NCBI GenBank assembly: GCA_021847105.1
Contig: JAJZUT010000002.1
Location: 62,001 to 126,000, forward strand
Source: Pseudomonadota bacterium
Lineage (GTDB): Bacteria; Pseudomonadota; Gammaproteobacteria; Steroidobacterales; Steroidobacteraceae
DNA: 64,000 nucleotides
Direction: 5' to 3'
Below the pieces are notes generated by a model. That model was not told where the DNA came from and ran no database searches. It saw only the letters and a program-made list of their open reading frames with translations. The translations under genes and the position numbers were made by a program. Numbering within the stretch: the first letter of the stretch is position 1; every line of letters starts with the position of its first letter. Positions 44,485 to 53,877 of this stretch are shown in pieces.

Positions 44485-46920
44485 TCAGGCGTGGGTCACC
44501 TGCAGGATGCTGTGACGGATCTGCTCGCTCAGGACGAACTGCGCGTCCGCGGCGACCCGCATCAGGACCTCGTCGAACTCGAGCAACCCGGCGCGGTTGA
44601 CTCGGATCACACTGCGGCTGCGCAGCAGATCGATGAAATTCGCAAACAGCGAGCGGTCGAAGAATTCCGGCGAATTCAGTCCGTAGAGGACCGCGATGCG
44701 CTGCGCCGCGAGCTGGCAGCGCTCCTCCAGGCTCGCCTGGGTGAGCGCACCGGAGCCCGCCTGCAGCAGCAACGCAATGGCCAGATAGTACCGTTCGATC
44801 GTCTGCAGCGTTGATTGCGCCAGGATCGACAGCTGCATCGCCGCGGCGCTCGAGGGCGGTGGACGGCGCCACCGACCGCACGCGGTGTCGCTCTCGATCA
44901 GGCCGTGCCGGGCAAGCTCGGCGAGCACCCGCTCGACCACCGCGCAGAGTTCCTCCTCACTCCAGTGCAAGAACAGCTCCTCGGCGATATACGGATAGAT
45001 CCGTCCGGCGAGGCGCAGGATGTCCTCGTGTGCCACCTCGGCGTTGCTCAGAAACACGCATGCCAGGAGCGAGGGCATGGCAAACAGATGCAGCACGTTG
45101 TTGCGGAAATATGCCGCCAGCACCGCGCTCTCATCGCTCATGCGCAGGATGTCCCCGGCGGGGTGACTGTGGCGCTGCAATACCTTCATGGTCTCGCCGT
45201 AGGCGACGATCTGGGCACCGCTCAACTCGGTGACCGTCACACGGGCACTGTAGGGCACGCCGGCGAGCAGTTCACGGTACAGATCGATCTGGCGCACCAG
45301 ATCGATCTCGGGCAGGGCCTGGCGGGGCATGGCGAGCAGCGCCGTCGCCAGCAGGTTGACCGGCGTCACGGCGGCCGCCGAGTTGATGTTGCGCATGATG
45401 CGCAGGGCGAGCTCGTCGACCGCTGCGCTCACCCATGCCGCTCGCGTGTCGTCATCAAACGGCTGTGTCCGCCAGGGGCCCCCGTGCCGGTCGAGGACCT
45501 CATCGAGCGCAACCGGCTCGCCGAGGTTGACATGGACGCGGCCGAAACGCTCCCGCAGGCGACCGAGAGAGCGCAGCAGCCCGAGCACGCTTTCCTTCTC
45601 CTTCGGCTTGCCGGACAGTTCCCCGACGTAGGTCGCGCCCTCGATGATGCGCTCATAGCCAAAGTACACCGGCACGAAGACGACTGGCCGCAGCGGATCG
45701 CGCAGGAAGCTGCGTACCGTCATCGAGAGCATGCCGGTCTTGGGCTGCAGCAAGCGACCTGTGCGGCTGCGGCCCCCCTCGATGAAGTATTCGATCGAAT
45801 GACCGCGCGCCATGATCGCGGCCAGATACTTCATGAACACGACCGTGTAGAGCACATTGCCGCCGAAGCGCCGTCGGATGAAAAACGCCCCGCCCATGCG
45901 CAGAAAGCGCCCGACGATCGGCAGATTCAGATTGATGCCGGCGGCGATGTGCGGTGTCGCATAGCCGTTTACATAAATCACGTACGAGAGCAGCAGATAG
46001 TCCATGTGGCTGCGGTGGCACGGCACATAGACAATTTCGTTGCCCTGGGCCGCCCGCTCCAGCGTCTCCAGGTGTCCGACCGTGACCCCGTCGTACAGGC
46101 GATTCCACAACCAGGTCAGCACCCGTTCGAGAAAGCGAACGAAGGCGTGGGAGTAATTGGCGGCGATCTCATTGGCGTAGCCCGCAGCTTCGCGCAGCGC
46201 AGCGCGACGGGTCATCTTCTTCTCGCGCATCAACTGCGCGACGGCAGCGCGCACTGCGCTCGTGCGCAGCACGCGTGTCACCACCACGCGCCGGTGGGAA
46301 AGATCGGGTCCGATACGGGCAGCGCGCCGCTGGACGTACAAGGCGCGCAGAGAACGGGTCACGCGCCGGCCGCGCAGCGCGAGACCACTCTCCTCGCCCA
46401 TCAGACTGCGCAACGAGATGGGCTCCTCGAACTCCAGCAGCACAATGCGGCCGTTGAACAGCACCTGCAGGAACTTGCGCACGCGACTGGTCAGGACCCA
46501 GTTCTCCACCAGCAGCAGCCGGAACCAGGACTGTTCGCGCTGCGGCGCCCGCCCCCAATACACCGCAACGGGCACCAGATCGATGTCCGCCTGGGGATCG
46601 GCCTCGAGCGCACGCAGCATCTGCTCAATCTGCGGGGGTGGGCGCCGGTCGAGCCGTTCATTCCAGAAGCCGCGCTGGCGACTGAGATGGAAATTCGCGC
46701 GCAGCTCGCCACGCCGGCGCTGCAGCCGCAGCCGCCGGCGCGGTCGGGGCAGCCGCATGCGCTCGCAGACGTTCTGCAGCACCGCCAGGTCCACGACACT
46801 GCGCCGCTCGAGCACGTAGCAGACTGGGCGGGTGCGCTCGCGCAAGCGCCCCGCCGCATCCTCCGGAAGGATTTTGCAGCGCACCCACAGCGCCAGCACT
46901 CGGTGCAATAGCCAGTTCAT
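44485..46920 (-). CDS. plsB: Glycerol-3-phosphate 1-O-acyltransferase
   Basis: Membrane-associated first enzyme of phospholipid synthesis, acylating glycerol-3-P. 811 residues with the acyltransferase motifs: VPCHRSHMDYLLLSYVI (HX4D), GGAFFIRRRFGGN (block II), FIEGGRSRTGRLLQPKTGML (block III) and PVVFVPVYFGYERI (block IV). Length is that of the long PlsB type. The gene is on the minus strand, convergent with the ExeA-FHA gene. Confidence 0.95.
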   Translation of the reverse strand: MNWLLHRVLALWVRCKILPEDAAGRLRERTRPVCYVLERRSVVDLAVLQNVCERMRLPRPRRRLRLQRRRGELRANFHLSRQRGFWNERLDRRPPPQIEQMLRALEADPQADIDLVPVAVYWGRAPQREQSWFRLLLVENWVLTSRVRKFLQVLFNGRIVLLEFEEPISLRSLMGEESGLALRGRRVTRSLRALYVQRRAARIGPDLSHRRVVVTRVLRTSAVRAAVAQLMREKKMTRRAALREAAGYANEIAANYSHAFVRFLERVLTWLWNRLYDGVTVGHLETLERAAQGNEIVYVPCHRSHMDYLLLSYVIYVNGYATPHIAAGINLNLPIVGRFLRMGGAFFIRRRFGGNVLYTVVFMKYLAAIMARGHSIEYFIEGGRSRTGRLLQPKTGMLSMTVRSFLRDPLRPVVFVPVYFGYERIIEGATYVGELSGKPKEKESVLGLLRSLGRLRERFGRVHVNLGEPVALDEVLDRHGGPWRTQPFDDDTRAAWVSAAVDELALRIMRNINSAAAVTPVNLLATALLAMPRQALPEIDLVRQIDLYRELLAGVPYSARVTVTELSGAQIVAYGETMKVLQRHSHPAGDILRMSDESAVLAAYFRNNVLHLFAMPSLLACVFLSNAEVAHEDILRLAGRIYPYIAEELFLHWSEEELCAVVERVLAELARHGLIESDTACGRWRRPPPSSAAAMQLSILAQSTLQTIERYYLAIALLLQAGSGALTQASLEERCQLAAQRIAVLYGLNSPEFFDRSLFANFIDLLRSRSVIRVNRAGLLEFDEVLMRVAADAQFVLSEQIRHSILQVTHA

Positions 46921-46970
46921 TCAAGCGTCCGCCCACCCACCGCCGTGCCGGCATCGGCACGGCGCAGCAC

Positions 46971-47549
46971 TCACTCGCCGGCCGGCGCAGGCAAATCGAG
47001 CGCGATCAGGAAGTATTCGAACAGATTTTGGATCACGCGGATCTGATTGTGCAGATTGTGATCACTATCGAGCAGATGCAGCGCTGCGCGATAGTGCTCG
47101 GCGAAGCGCACGCTATGTTCGAAGGGCACGACTTCATCGCGCCAGCCGTGCACCACCACCGTAGGGCAATCGATAATTCCCGCACGCAGCGCGGGCAATT
47201 CGGGGAAATAGAGCGCCGGGGCCATCAGAAAGATACCTCGCGCATGCAGCACCGACGCACTGGCCACGGTCACGTAACCGCCGAGGCTCGATCCGACGAG
47301 CACCAGATCACCGGGGAGTTCCTTGCAGTAATCGGCCAGCCGGGCAATGCGCTCGCGGGGCGCGTCGACACCGCGATAGTCGACCGAGTGCGCCTCGTAG
47401 CCCTCACCGCGCACCACTTCTGCGAGCGCGGTGATTTTGCGACCCCAGGGGCCGCTCGCCAGACCATGTGAGAACACTACATGGCGCTGCGGCGCGGCAT
47501 TGGCAGTCGCGCCGGTGTGCTCCCCCGCTGAAATTGCCTCGTCACTCAT
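46971..47549 (-). CDS. Small alpha/beta hydrolase
   Basis: A 192-residue alpha/beta hydrolase with nucleophile S88 in LVGSSLGGYV, likely acid in GWRDEVVP (about 146) and histidine in DSDHNLH (about 174). FSHGLASGPWG near the N-terminus is the oxyanion region. It resembles small carboxylesterase/YqiA-like enzymes. The substrate is unknown. It is the gene before plsB on the minus strand (50 bases from the plsB start), with the sheath gene 52 bases upstream. Confidence 0.82.
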   Translation of the reverse strand: MSDEAISAGEHTGATANAAPQRHVVFSHGLASGPWGRKITALAEVVRGEGYEAHSVDYRGVDAPRERIARLADYCKELPGDLVLVGSSLGGYVTVASASVLHARGIFLMAPALYFPELPALRAGIIDCPTVVVHGWRDEVVPFEHSVRFAEHYRAALHLLDSDHNLHNQIRVIQNLFEYFLIALDLPAPAGE

Positions 47550-47601
47550 CGGGCAATGATGCCGACAAACGCCGAGGGACGCTATAGCGCGGGCAGGCGG
47601 C

Positions 47602-49185
47602 TCAGCGGTGGATGCTCATCTCGAGCGGCCATTCTCCCGGCCGCTGGGTCGCGAGGCGATTGACCGAGACCGGGCGCGCGCGACTGGCAGCGGGCTGGTG
47701 GCTGACGAGCCAGGTGTCAAACTCGCCGGCACGGCGCGCTGCGATACCGAACAGCAGGTTGACCCCGCCGGCCGCGACCGATTGCGGTTGATTGATGCGC
47801 TCGTCGCAGACGACGAAATAGCGCTCCTCACGCGACAGGCCCGCAAAAGCTCCGGAAGCGGAGAGCCGCGCCAGATATGCCTCGACCCGCGAGCGTCCGC
47901 GGGCCCAAGTGGCAGGCACGTTCTGCTCGAACAGCATCCAGCGCGTGCCGCGCTCGACGCAGGCGGCAATTCGCAATGCCAAACGCCGTGCAGCGAGGAA
48001 TTTCCAATCGGGCGAGCCATTGCCCCCGGCAGCCAGCGTGCGCGCGCTCACCGGCGGCATCGCACCCGGGCGAGTGGCCAGCAGCGTATTGATGCCGGCC
48101 AGAGACAGCCGTGCCCGCTGCGAGAGTGACACCTCGACAGCGGGCTGCAGCCCCGCACGCAGCAGCGGCTCCTCCTCCCCTGCGCCGAGCGCCCCGCTCT
48201 CCTCGGCGCGCGAGATCAGCCCTGCAACTGCGCCGCTGCAGGCAAACGTCTCATGCCGACCGCGCAGTTGATCGTGCGCACGCAGGCGCGGAAAGAACAT
48301 CACGGCGTGATCGCTGCGAAATGGCCACTTTCGTACAGCGTCTATGGCCTCCTGCGGACTGTCCCAGGCGCTCGGCGGATCGACGATGAGCAGCGCATGA
48401 CGCTGCCGGCACAGTCGTGCCGCCACAAGCAGCGTGCCGAGTCCGACGTCCTGCTCACGAGTCAGCGGTGGGATGCAGAGAAAATCGAACGTCTCCTCAC
48501 CCAGCGCAAACAGGCCGGTACGCTCGGCAGCCGAGCCGATCAGATCGTAATCAGTGATCGGTCCACCATCATCGCCATCGCAGTTCGACCCGACATAGCC
48601 GACGCCGAAACCGCCTGCAGCAGGTGCCGATCGATCCGGACGCCGGCTAGGCAGTGGCGCAACCACCCGCACAAGCTGCGAATGCGCCAGCAGATCGGCG
48701 AGACAGCGGCCCGAATCACTGGCCAGTGACACTCGGCGGAAGATCTCCTGATCTTCGATGTGCTCAGAACCGGCCGCACGTACACGCTGCACGACCAGGT
48801 TGAACGCGTCGGAGTCGGCCAGGCCATCGTAGTCCACTGAGGCACGCAGGTACTCCCGCGAGCCTGGATGCACCCCGATGAGCCGCAGCACTGCATCGCC
48901 GGCCGGCAACGTCACTGTGGGAGCCCGCGCTCCGTTGGCGACGCGCACCACCAACGCACGGCCACCGCCGCTGGCGAAGAACTGTTCCACGGCATAGGAA
49001 AGCGTGGAGGGCTGCCACAGCCCGCCGAAGACCTGCTGGAACTGTGCAAAACTGTTGATTGGCACCGGACGGTGCAGCGGCCCCTTCAGCGTTCGGCCGA
49101 CAAATGCGGTGACCGGCTCCGCCCACGCGATCGCCGGCTCGATGTCATCCTCGTCGAGGGAAAGGCCAGGACCGCCTTCAACCAC
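47602..49185 (-). CDS. Orphan contractile tail sheath protein
   Basis: A 527-residue protein matching phage-tail/contractile-injection sheath subunits. N-terminal part: TAFVGRTLKGPLHRPVPINS, FAQFQQVFGG, then YAVEQFFASGGGRALVVRV. The middle contains the subtilisin-like sheath domain (about 210-370). The C-terminal part has the characteristic RWMLFEQNVPATWARGRSRV and YFVVCDERINQPQSVAAGGV, with AGEFDTWLVSHQ near the end. The usual N-terminal PGVYVEE arm is absent; the frame begins with a GTG just after a stop codon. No tube, baseplate, spike or tail-tip gene is next to it. It sits between an L,D-transpeptidase and a hydrolase, all on one strand. Confidence 0.8.
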   Translation of the reverse strand: MVEGGPGLSLDEDDIEPAIAWAEPVTAFVGRTLKGPLHRPVPINSFAQFQQVFGGLWQPSTLSYAVEQFFASGGGRALVVRVANGARAPTVTLPAGDAVLRLIGVHPGSREYLRASVDYDGLADSDAFNLVVQRVRAAGSEHIEDQEIFRRVSLASDSGRCLADLLAHSQLVRVVAPLPSRRPDRSAPAAGGFGVGYVGSNCDGDDGGPITDYDLIGSAAERTGLFALGEETFDFLCIPPLTREQDVGLGTLLVAARLCRQRHALLIVDPPSAWDSPQEAIDAVRKWPFRSDHAVMFFPRLRAHDQLRGRHETFACSGAVAGLISRAEESGALGAGEEEPLLRAGLQPAVEVSLSQRARLSLAGINTLLATRPGAMPPVSARTLAAGGNGSPDWKFLAARRLALRIAACVERGTRWMLFEQNVPATWARGRSRVEAYLARLSASGAFAGLSREERYFVVCDERINQPQSVAAGGVNLLFGIAARRAGEFDTWLVSHQPAASRARPVSVNRLATQRPGEWPLEMSIHR

Positions 49186-49291
49186 CAGTTCTTCCCCAGG
49201 GCATTATTCTTGGTTGGTTTCTGCCCCAATTCTACCATAGGAGCGAACCCTGCCGCCGCTCAGCACGCCATTTGCACCCCGGCAGGCCGCA

Positions 49292-50566
49292 TCAACGGGA
49301 ATGCGCGGTTGACTCGGTCGAGCCGGGTGCCGTGGAGGTGCGTACCCGACCGCCGTGCACGCCGTGATTCTCGGCGGCCTTGTGCTTCGTGTCGGCAGCG
49401 TGTTTGTGCTGCAGTGACGCGTCGTAGCGCGCCATGATCTTGCGGAACTCCGCCGTGGTGAGCGGCAGATGGGTCTTGCCGTTCCAGGCCGAACCCTTCG
49501 GCAGGCGATTCTGCACCAGCGTCGCCTCGAGTCCCTCGCCCACCCGCTCGGTGCCGGAGACCGGCAGCGGGACTACCTTCGGTTCGGCCACCAGTGCGCG
49601 CACGCGCCCCCAGTCGATCCGCTCATCGGCATGCGCGAGATGGTGGATGAGAGTGCGGGTGAGCATGCGATCGAGCAGCGTCGCATTACGCTTCCATGGC
49701 CGTTTGTCATCTTGCAGCGGCGTGTAGGCCTGCATGTACAACCGTCCGTTCTTCCATCCGAAGAGGAACGGCTGATTCACCACGCGCACCGGTGTGCCGT
49801 TGGGCACTTGCCGGAAGAGCTGGCGGATATCCTCGGGGTACAAGTGGATGCACCCGTGGCTGACGCGCCGGCCCACGCCGGCGGGCTTGTCGGTGCCGTG
49901 GATGAGGTAGCCGGACCAACCGAGCGGCATCGCCCAGTTACCGAGCGGATTGGTGGGGCCCGCCGGGACCACCCTCGGCAGCGGCACCCCCTCGTGGGCG
50001 TGTTCGGCCAGAATCGAGCGTGGCACCACCCAAGCCGGATGCGCGATGTGCGCCACGACCTGCGTGAGTCCGGTGGGAGTGGGCCAGCCGAGCCGGCCTA
50101 TACCCACCGGATGGGTGATGACGAGCTGTGGCTGGCCTGGCCGGTGCGGCGGGAAGTAGAACAGCCGCATCGCTGCGAGATTGACCACAATGCCCACGTG
50201 GGGCGCGTCCGGCAGAATGAATTGCGTCGGCACGATGACCCGTGTGCCGACGGGCGCGAGCCACGGGTCCACCTTGGGGTTGGCGTGCCGGATCGCGTCG
50301 TACCCGACGTCGAACAGGCGGGCAATATCCGACAGCACTTGGTGCGGCTTGATCCGCACAACCTGCACCCGCCCGATCACATCCTGACCGGGCTTCAGCA
50401 CGAAGCGCTCGGTTTGCACCGGCGCCGGCAGCTCGGCCTGCGCCGTGACAGACGCCGTGGGGCCCGTTGCAGCGGATACCGTGGCGCGAGAGTGCGGTGC
50501 GGCACCGCCGGCGGCGACCCCGAACAGGCACAGCGCGAACGGGATACGGGAATAAGTGCGTCTCAT
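49292..50566 (-). CDS. L,D-transpeptidase (YkuD fold)
   Basis: Periplasmic enzyme that makes 3-3 peptidoglycan cross-links or attaches proteins to it. 424 residues with a signal peptide (about 1-23), a LysM-like segment (about 65-115, with VLSDIARLFDVGYDAIRHAN) and the catalytic motif HGTDKPAGVGRRVSHGCIHL, giving H223, H237 and nucleophile C239. It resembles the ErfK/YbiS group. A long C-terminal His/Lys/Ala-rich tail (from about 380) is unusual and perhaps wall-associated. It is upstream of the sheath gene by 106 bases. Confidence 0.9.
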   Translation of the reverse strand: MRRTYSRIPFALCLFGVAAGGAAPHSRATVSAATGPTASVTAQAELPAPVQTERFVLKPGQDVIGRVQVVRIKPHQVLSDIARLFDVGYDAIRHANPKVDPWLAPVGTRVIVPTQFILPDAPHVGIVVNLAAMRLFYFPPHRPGQPQLVITHPVGIGRLGWPTPTGLTQVVAHIAHPAWVVPRSILAEHAHEGVPLPRVVPAGPTNPLGNWAMPLGWSGYLIHGTDKPAGVGRRVSHGCIHLYPEDIRQLFRQVPNGTPVRVVNQPFLFGWKNGRLYMQAYTPLQDDKRPWKRNATLLDRMLTRTLIHHLAHADERIDWGRVRALVAEPKVVPLPVSGTERVGEGLEATLVQNRLPKGSAWNGKTHLPLTTAEFRKIMARYDASLQHKHAADTKHKAAENHGVHGGRVRTSTAPGSTESTAHSR

Positions 50567-50621
50567 GTCGGCGGATTATGACACCTTGGCGGACGAGATG
50601 TTTCCGCAGAGCGAGAAAAAT

Positions 50622-50645
50622 GCCCCGATCCGTCGGGATCGGGGC
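50622..50645 (-). terminator. Intrinsic terminator for the 68-aa gene
   Basis: GCCCCGATCC and GGATCGGGGC pair perfectly around GTCG. Read on the minus strand the stem is followed by ATTTTTCTC, a good U-tract, so it ends the small gene at 50691-50897, just before the L,D-transpeptidase gene. Confidence 0.8.
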
Positions 50646-50690
50646 GATGGGGCGGACAGTGTGCGAGGGGGGTCGTCCGCCCAGGGGGAC

Positions 50691-50897
50691 TCAGTGAAGG
50701 CGCGCCCAGTGCAGGATGCGGATGTCCTCAGAGTCGAGATTGAAATTGGTGGCGAGCAACGAGCGAAGTTGGCGAATCTCACGCCGGTCGCGCAGCGGCT
50801 CGCGCAGCTCCACCACACCACTCCATTCGTGGGTGGACGGGCTTTCCTGCGCGGCAGCGCCACCGGTCAGGAAGTGCGTGTAATACTTCGCAGCCAC
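50691..50897 (-). CDS. Small unknown protein (68 aa)
   Basis: A 68-residue frame beginning GTG and ending ILHWARLH. It has a mixed composition (AAKYYTHFLTGGAAAQESPS; LRSLLATNFNLDSEDIRILH) that looks like a folded domain, and is followed by a strong intrinsic terminator. I do not recognise a family with certainty. It is divergent from greB and does not overlap it. Confidence 0.6.
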   Translation of the reverse strand: MAAKYYTHFLTGGAAAQESPSTHEWSGVVELREPLRDRREIRQLRSLLATNFNLDSEDIRILHWARLH

Positions 50898-51012
50898 GAT
50901 GAAAGCCTAGCGCCGCCACTGCGCCCGGGTCCGTGAAGCGGTGCGCAGAATGTCGCACTTCCGCGACCACGGCCTCAGTCGGCCGACGCAGGCGACACCC
51001 GGTGAATCCCAC

Positions 51013-51516
51013 ATGAGCCGCTACCGTCCGCCATCCCCTGCCTCCTCGCAATACATCACACCGCAGGGTGCCGAGCTGCTGCGCCAGGAGCTTGAGCAGC
51101 TGTGGCGGGTCGAGCGGCCGGAGGTGACGCGGGCCGTGACAGAAGCCGCCGCGCAAGGGGATCGCTCCGAAAACGCCGAGTACACCTATGGCAAGCGCCG
51201 CTTGCGCGAAATCGACCGCCGGGTGCGCTACCTGCGCAAGCGACTTGACGGCATGGTCATCGTCGACCAACCGCCCTCGGATCCCCGGCGCGTGTACTTC
51301 GGTGCCTGGGTCACGCTCGAGACCGAGGCCGGCGAAGCGGTTCGCTACCGCATCGTCGGGCCCGACGAAATCGATCGTGAGCCCGGCTTCATCAGCATGG
51401 ACTCACCGCTTGCCCGCGTCTTGCTCGGGCGGCGACTCGATGACGAGGTACGCGTCGAGCTGCCCGGCGGCACACGCCGCTTCATCATCGTCGAAGTCGC
51501 CTACCCGCCGCGCTGA
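51013..51516 (+). CDS. greB: Transcription elongation factor GreB
   Basis: A 167-residue cleavage factor that rescues backtracked RNA polymerase. The N-terminal coiled coil carries the acidic tip (GDRSENAEYTYGKRRLREID), and the C-terminal globular domain has VYFGAWVTLETEAGEAVRYR and MDSPLARVLLGRRLDDEV. The RSENAEYTYGKRRLREID pattern is that of GreB rather than GreA. ATG 51013 begins MSRYRPPSPA as in homologues. Convergent with the homospermidine synthase gene. Confidence 0.94.
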   Translation: MSRYRPPSPASSQYITPQGAELLRQELEQLWRVERPEVTRAVTEAAAQGDRSENAEYTYGKRRLREIDRRVRYLRKRLDGMVIVDQPPSDPRRVYFGAWVTLETEAGEAVRYRIVGPDEIDREPGFISMDSPLARVLLGRRLDDEVRVELPGGTRRFIIVEVAYPPR

Positions 51517-51521
51517 GCGCT

Positions 51522-52943
51522 CTACCAGATTACCCGCACGTTCTTGAACTGCCAGGGGTCCGAGGCATCAATGTCTTCCGGAAACAGCCGGCCGCGCTCG
51601 TGCAGCGGCGTCCAGTCGGTGTACTGACCGACCACCGGCCCCAGATATGGGCGGCAGATCTCGAGGTTGCGTTGAAAGTCCATTTCCTCGGGCTCGACGA
51701 TGCCGCGATTGGGGTTTTCCATCGCCCAAACGACCCCCGCGAGCACCGCAACGGTCACCTGCAGACTGGTGGCGTTGTTGCACGGAGCGAGTCTGCGCGC
51801 TGCCTCGATCGACAGCTGGGAGCCGTACCAGTAGGCGTTTTTCTTGTGTCCCGCCAGCAGCACGCCCAGCTCGTCGATGCCGCCGACGATCTCGTCCATC
51901 AACAGCCGCTGACGCTCCTGTTGAACATAATTGCGCCCGGCCAGCTCATGCACCGACATCACCGCCGCATCACAGGGGTGATACGCGTAATGCACGGTCG
52001 GCCGATACAGAACCTGCGAGCCTTCGCGCACGGTGAGGTAATCGGCGAGCGAAATCGCCTCGCCGTGCGTGATGCAAAAGCCATGGAAATGGCCCGCGAG
52101 CGGCGTCCAAGTCCGCACGCGCGTGCCCGCGCCGGGCTGCATCAGATAAATCGCGGCCTGACAGCCGCTCTCGTGGCGCTTGCCGTCGCGGGGAAAATTG
52201 CGCTCATGGGTTCCCCAGCCCATCTCAGCCGGCTGCGAGCCCTCGCTCACGAAGCCATCGATGGACCAGGTATTGACGAACTCGCCAGGCATCTTCGGCT
52301 GGTTCGCGCGCTGCGTGTCGCGCTCGGCGATCTGGATCGTCTTCACCCCGAGCTGGCGGGCGAGCGCGCCCCATTCGGCGCGCGTGGCCGGCGTGCGCGT
52401 CTCGATGCCCGAGTCGGCCGCGATGTTGAGCAAGGCCTGCTTGACCAGATGGGATACCAGACCGGGATTGGCGCCATGGGTGAGCACCGCGGTCGGCGCC
52501 CGCTCGTTGTCCTGGCGCAGCGCAAGAGCCTCCTCGCGCAGCGCATAATTGGTCCGCCGGCCGGCCGATACGGTCGGATCGGTGTAACCACCGGGCCAGG
52601 GCTCGATGCACGTGTCCAGGTACATCGCGCCCTTCTCCCAGCACAGCTTGATCAGCGCGAGACTGGACACGTTCACCGAGAGGTTGAGGAGAAAGTCCCC
52701 TCGTCCAAGCAGCGGCGTGAGCACGCGCCGGAAGTTCTCGCGTGTGAGCGGTTCGCGGATGAAGCGCACCCCGTACTGCGCCGCCTCCTCTCTGCCCTTC
52801 TCCTCGGCGGTCACGATGGTGATGCGCTCGGCCGCAACCCCAATGTGGCGCAACAGCAGCGGCAGAACGCCCTGACCGATGCTGCCGAAGCCGACCAGGA
52901 CAATACGACCAGGAAATTCGACGTGGATTGTGTGCTGACTCAT
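51522..52943 (-). CDS. hss: Homospermidine synthase
   Basis: NAD-dependent enzyme that makes homospermidine from putrescine (two molecules, or putrescine and spermidine), releasing NH3 or diaminopropane. 473 residues with RIVLVGFGSIGQGVLPLLLR (NAD motif), YLDTCIEPWPGGYTDPTVSA, LTHGANPGLVSHLVKQALL and GKRHESGCQAAIYLMQPGAG. ATG 52943 is chosen because it fits the conserved N-terminus. It uses putrescine from the speA or ornithine decarboxylase route present in this window. Confidence 0.93.
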   Translation of the reverse strand: MSQHTIHVEFPGRIVLVGFGSIGQGVLPLLLRHIGVAAERITIVTAEEKGREEAAQYGVRFIREPLTRENFRRVLTPLLGRGDFLLNLSVNVSSLALIKLCWEKGAMYLDTCIEPWPGGYTDPTVSAGRRTNYALREEALALRQDNERAPTAVLTHGANPGLVSHLVKQALLNIAADSGIETRTPATRAEWGALARQLGVKTIQIAERDTQRANQPKMPGEFVNTWSIDGFVSEGSQPAEMGWGTHERNFPRDGKRHESGCQAAIYLMQPGAGTRVRTWTPLAGHFHGFCITHGEAISLADYLTVREGSQVLYRPTVHYAYHPCDAAVMSVHELAGRNYVQQERQRLLMDEIVGGIDELGVLLAGHKKNAYWYGSQLSIEAARRLAPCNNATSLQVTVAVLAGVVWAMENPNRGIVEPEEMDFQRNLEICRPYLGPVVGQYTDWTPLHERGRLFPEDIDASDPWQFKNVRVIW

Positions 52944-53059
52944 CTCACTCACGATCACCGGGGAAAACACGGACCATAGCCGGGCCCGCGAACACGGGGT
53001 CCAGCTCCGGCGCCAGCGCGGAGCGTATCAAAGCGTGGCGTACAACGAAACGCCGCGTC

Positions 53060-53725
53060 TCACCCGGTGCGCCAATGCGGCGGATAGGTGCGCTCGTAGC
53101 CGGGCAGCGCTTCGATGCGCGTGAGCCAGCGACCGAGCGCGGGGTAGTTGACCTCAACGGGCATGAAGCGGGCGGCAAGCTCACGTGCCACCGGCCGCTC
53201 GAGTGCGCGCTTGAGCAGCTGAATTCCCGGAAAAATCACCATGTCGACTGCCGAGAAGCGCTCTCCGACCACCCAGTCCGATTTCGACAGCCGCCCCTCA
53301 ATGGTGCGCGCCTCGCTCGCCACTGCGTGCATCGCCTGCGTCAGCTCCTCGCTGCGCAAGTCGACGCCGCCGTGAAATACCGCGCGGGTGATGGTGCGCA
53401 AATGCGGTTCGATATAGGCCTGGTACTCGCAGATCACCCGCATGATGGTGCCGGCCTCCTCGGGGCTTGCGCCAAAGAGGGGCGGATCGGGGTACTTCAG
53501 GTCAAGGTAATAGAGGATGGCCAGGGACTCGAAACACACGTATTCGCCGTCCTTCAGCACCGGCACGCGGCCACGCGGATTCATCTGCAGCATCTGCGGC
53601 GATTTGTGCTCCTGCTTGGAGAACTGCAGCAGATGCGCGGTATACGGCAGACGCTTGTGCTCGAGCGCGAGCAGCACCCGCCATGCGAAGGGACTGCCGC
53701 TGCCCCAGTAAACCTCGATCGCCAT
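53060..53725 (-). CDS. Glutathione S-transferase family protein
   Basis: A 221-residue protein with an N-terminal thioredoxin-fold domain (IEVYWGSGSPFAWRVLLALE, and NPRGRVPVLKDGEYVCFES with the cis-proline RVPVL) and a C-terminal helical domain (WVVGERFSAVDMVIFPGIQL). The catalytic residue position reads SGSPFAW, so it is a serine/cysteine-free or Ser-type GST by this view. Substrate is unknown. Located between hss and the sulfurtransferase. Confidence 0.85.
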   Translation of the reverse strand: MAIEVYWGSGSPFAWRVLLALEHKRLPYTAHLLQFSKQEHKSPQMLQMNPRGRVPVLKDGEYVCFESLAILYYLDLKYPDPPLFGASPEEAGTIMRVICEYQAYIEPHLRTITRAVFHGGVDLRSEELTQAMHAVASEARTIEGRLSKSDWVVGERFSAVDMVIFPGIQLLKRALERPVARELAARFMPVEVNYPALGRWLTRIEALPGYERTYPPHWRTG

Positions 53726-53877
53726 CCGTCCCCCATTCGGTTTGTGCGCAAATTGTACCGGGTTCGATGCCAGTGCGTTCACTCTCACCCGGGTAGCGCA
53801 GCATCGCTCGCAGCGGTGCCCCCGCATAGAATAGGCGGAACGGCGCCGCCGGGCGCCCTCGCTCTGGCCGGTGGCCT

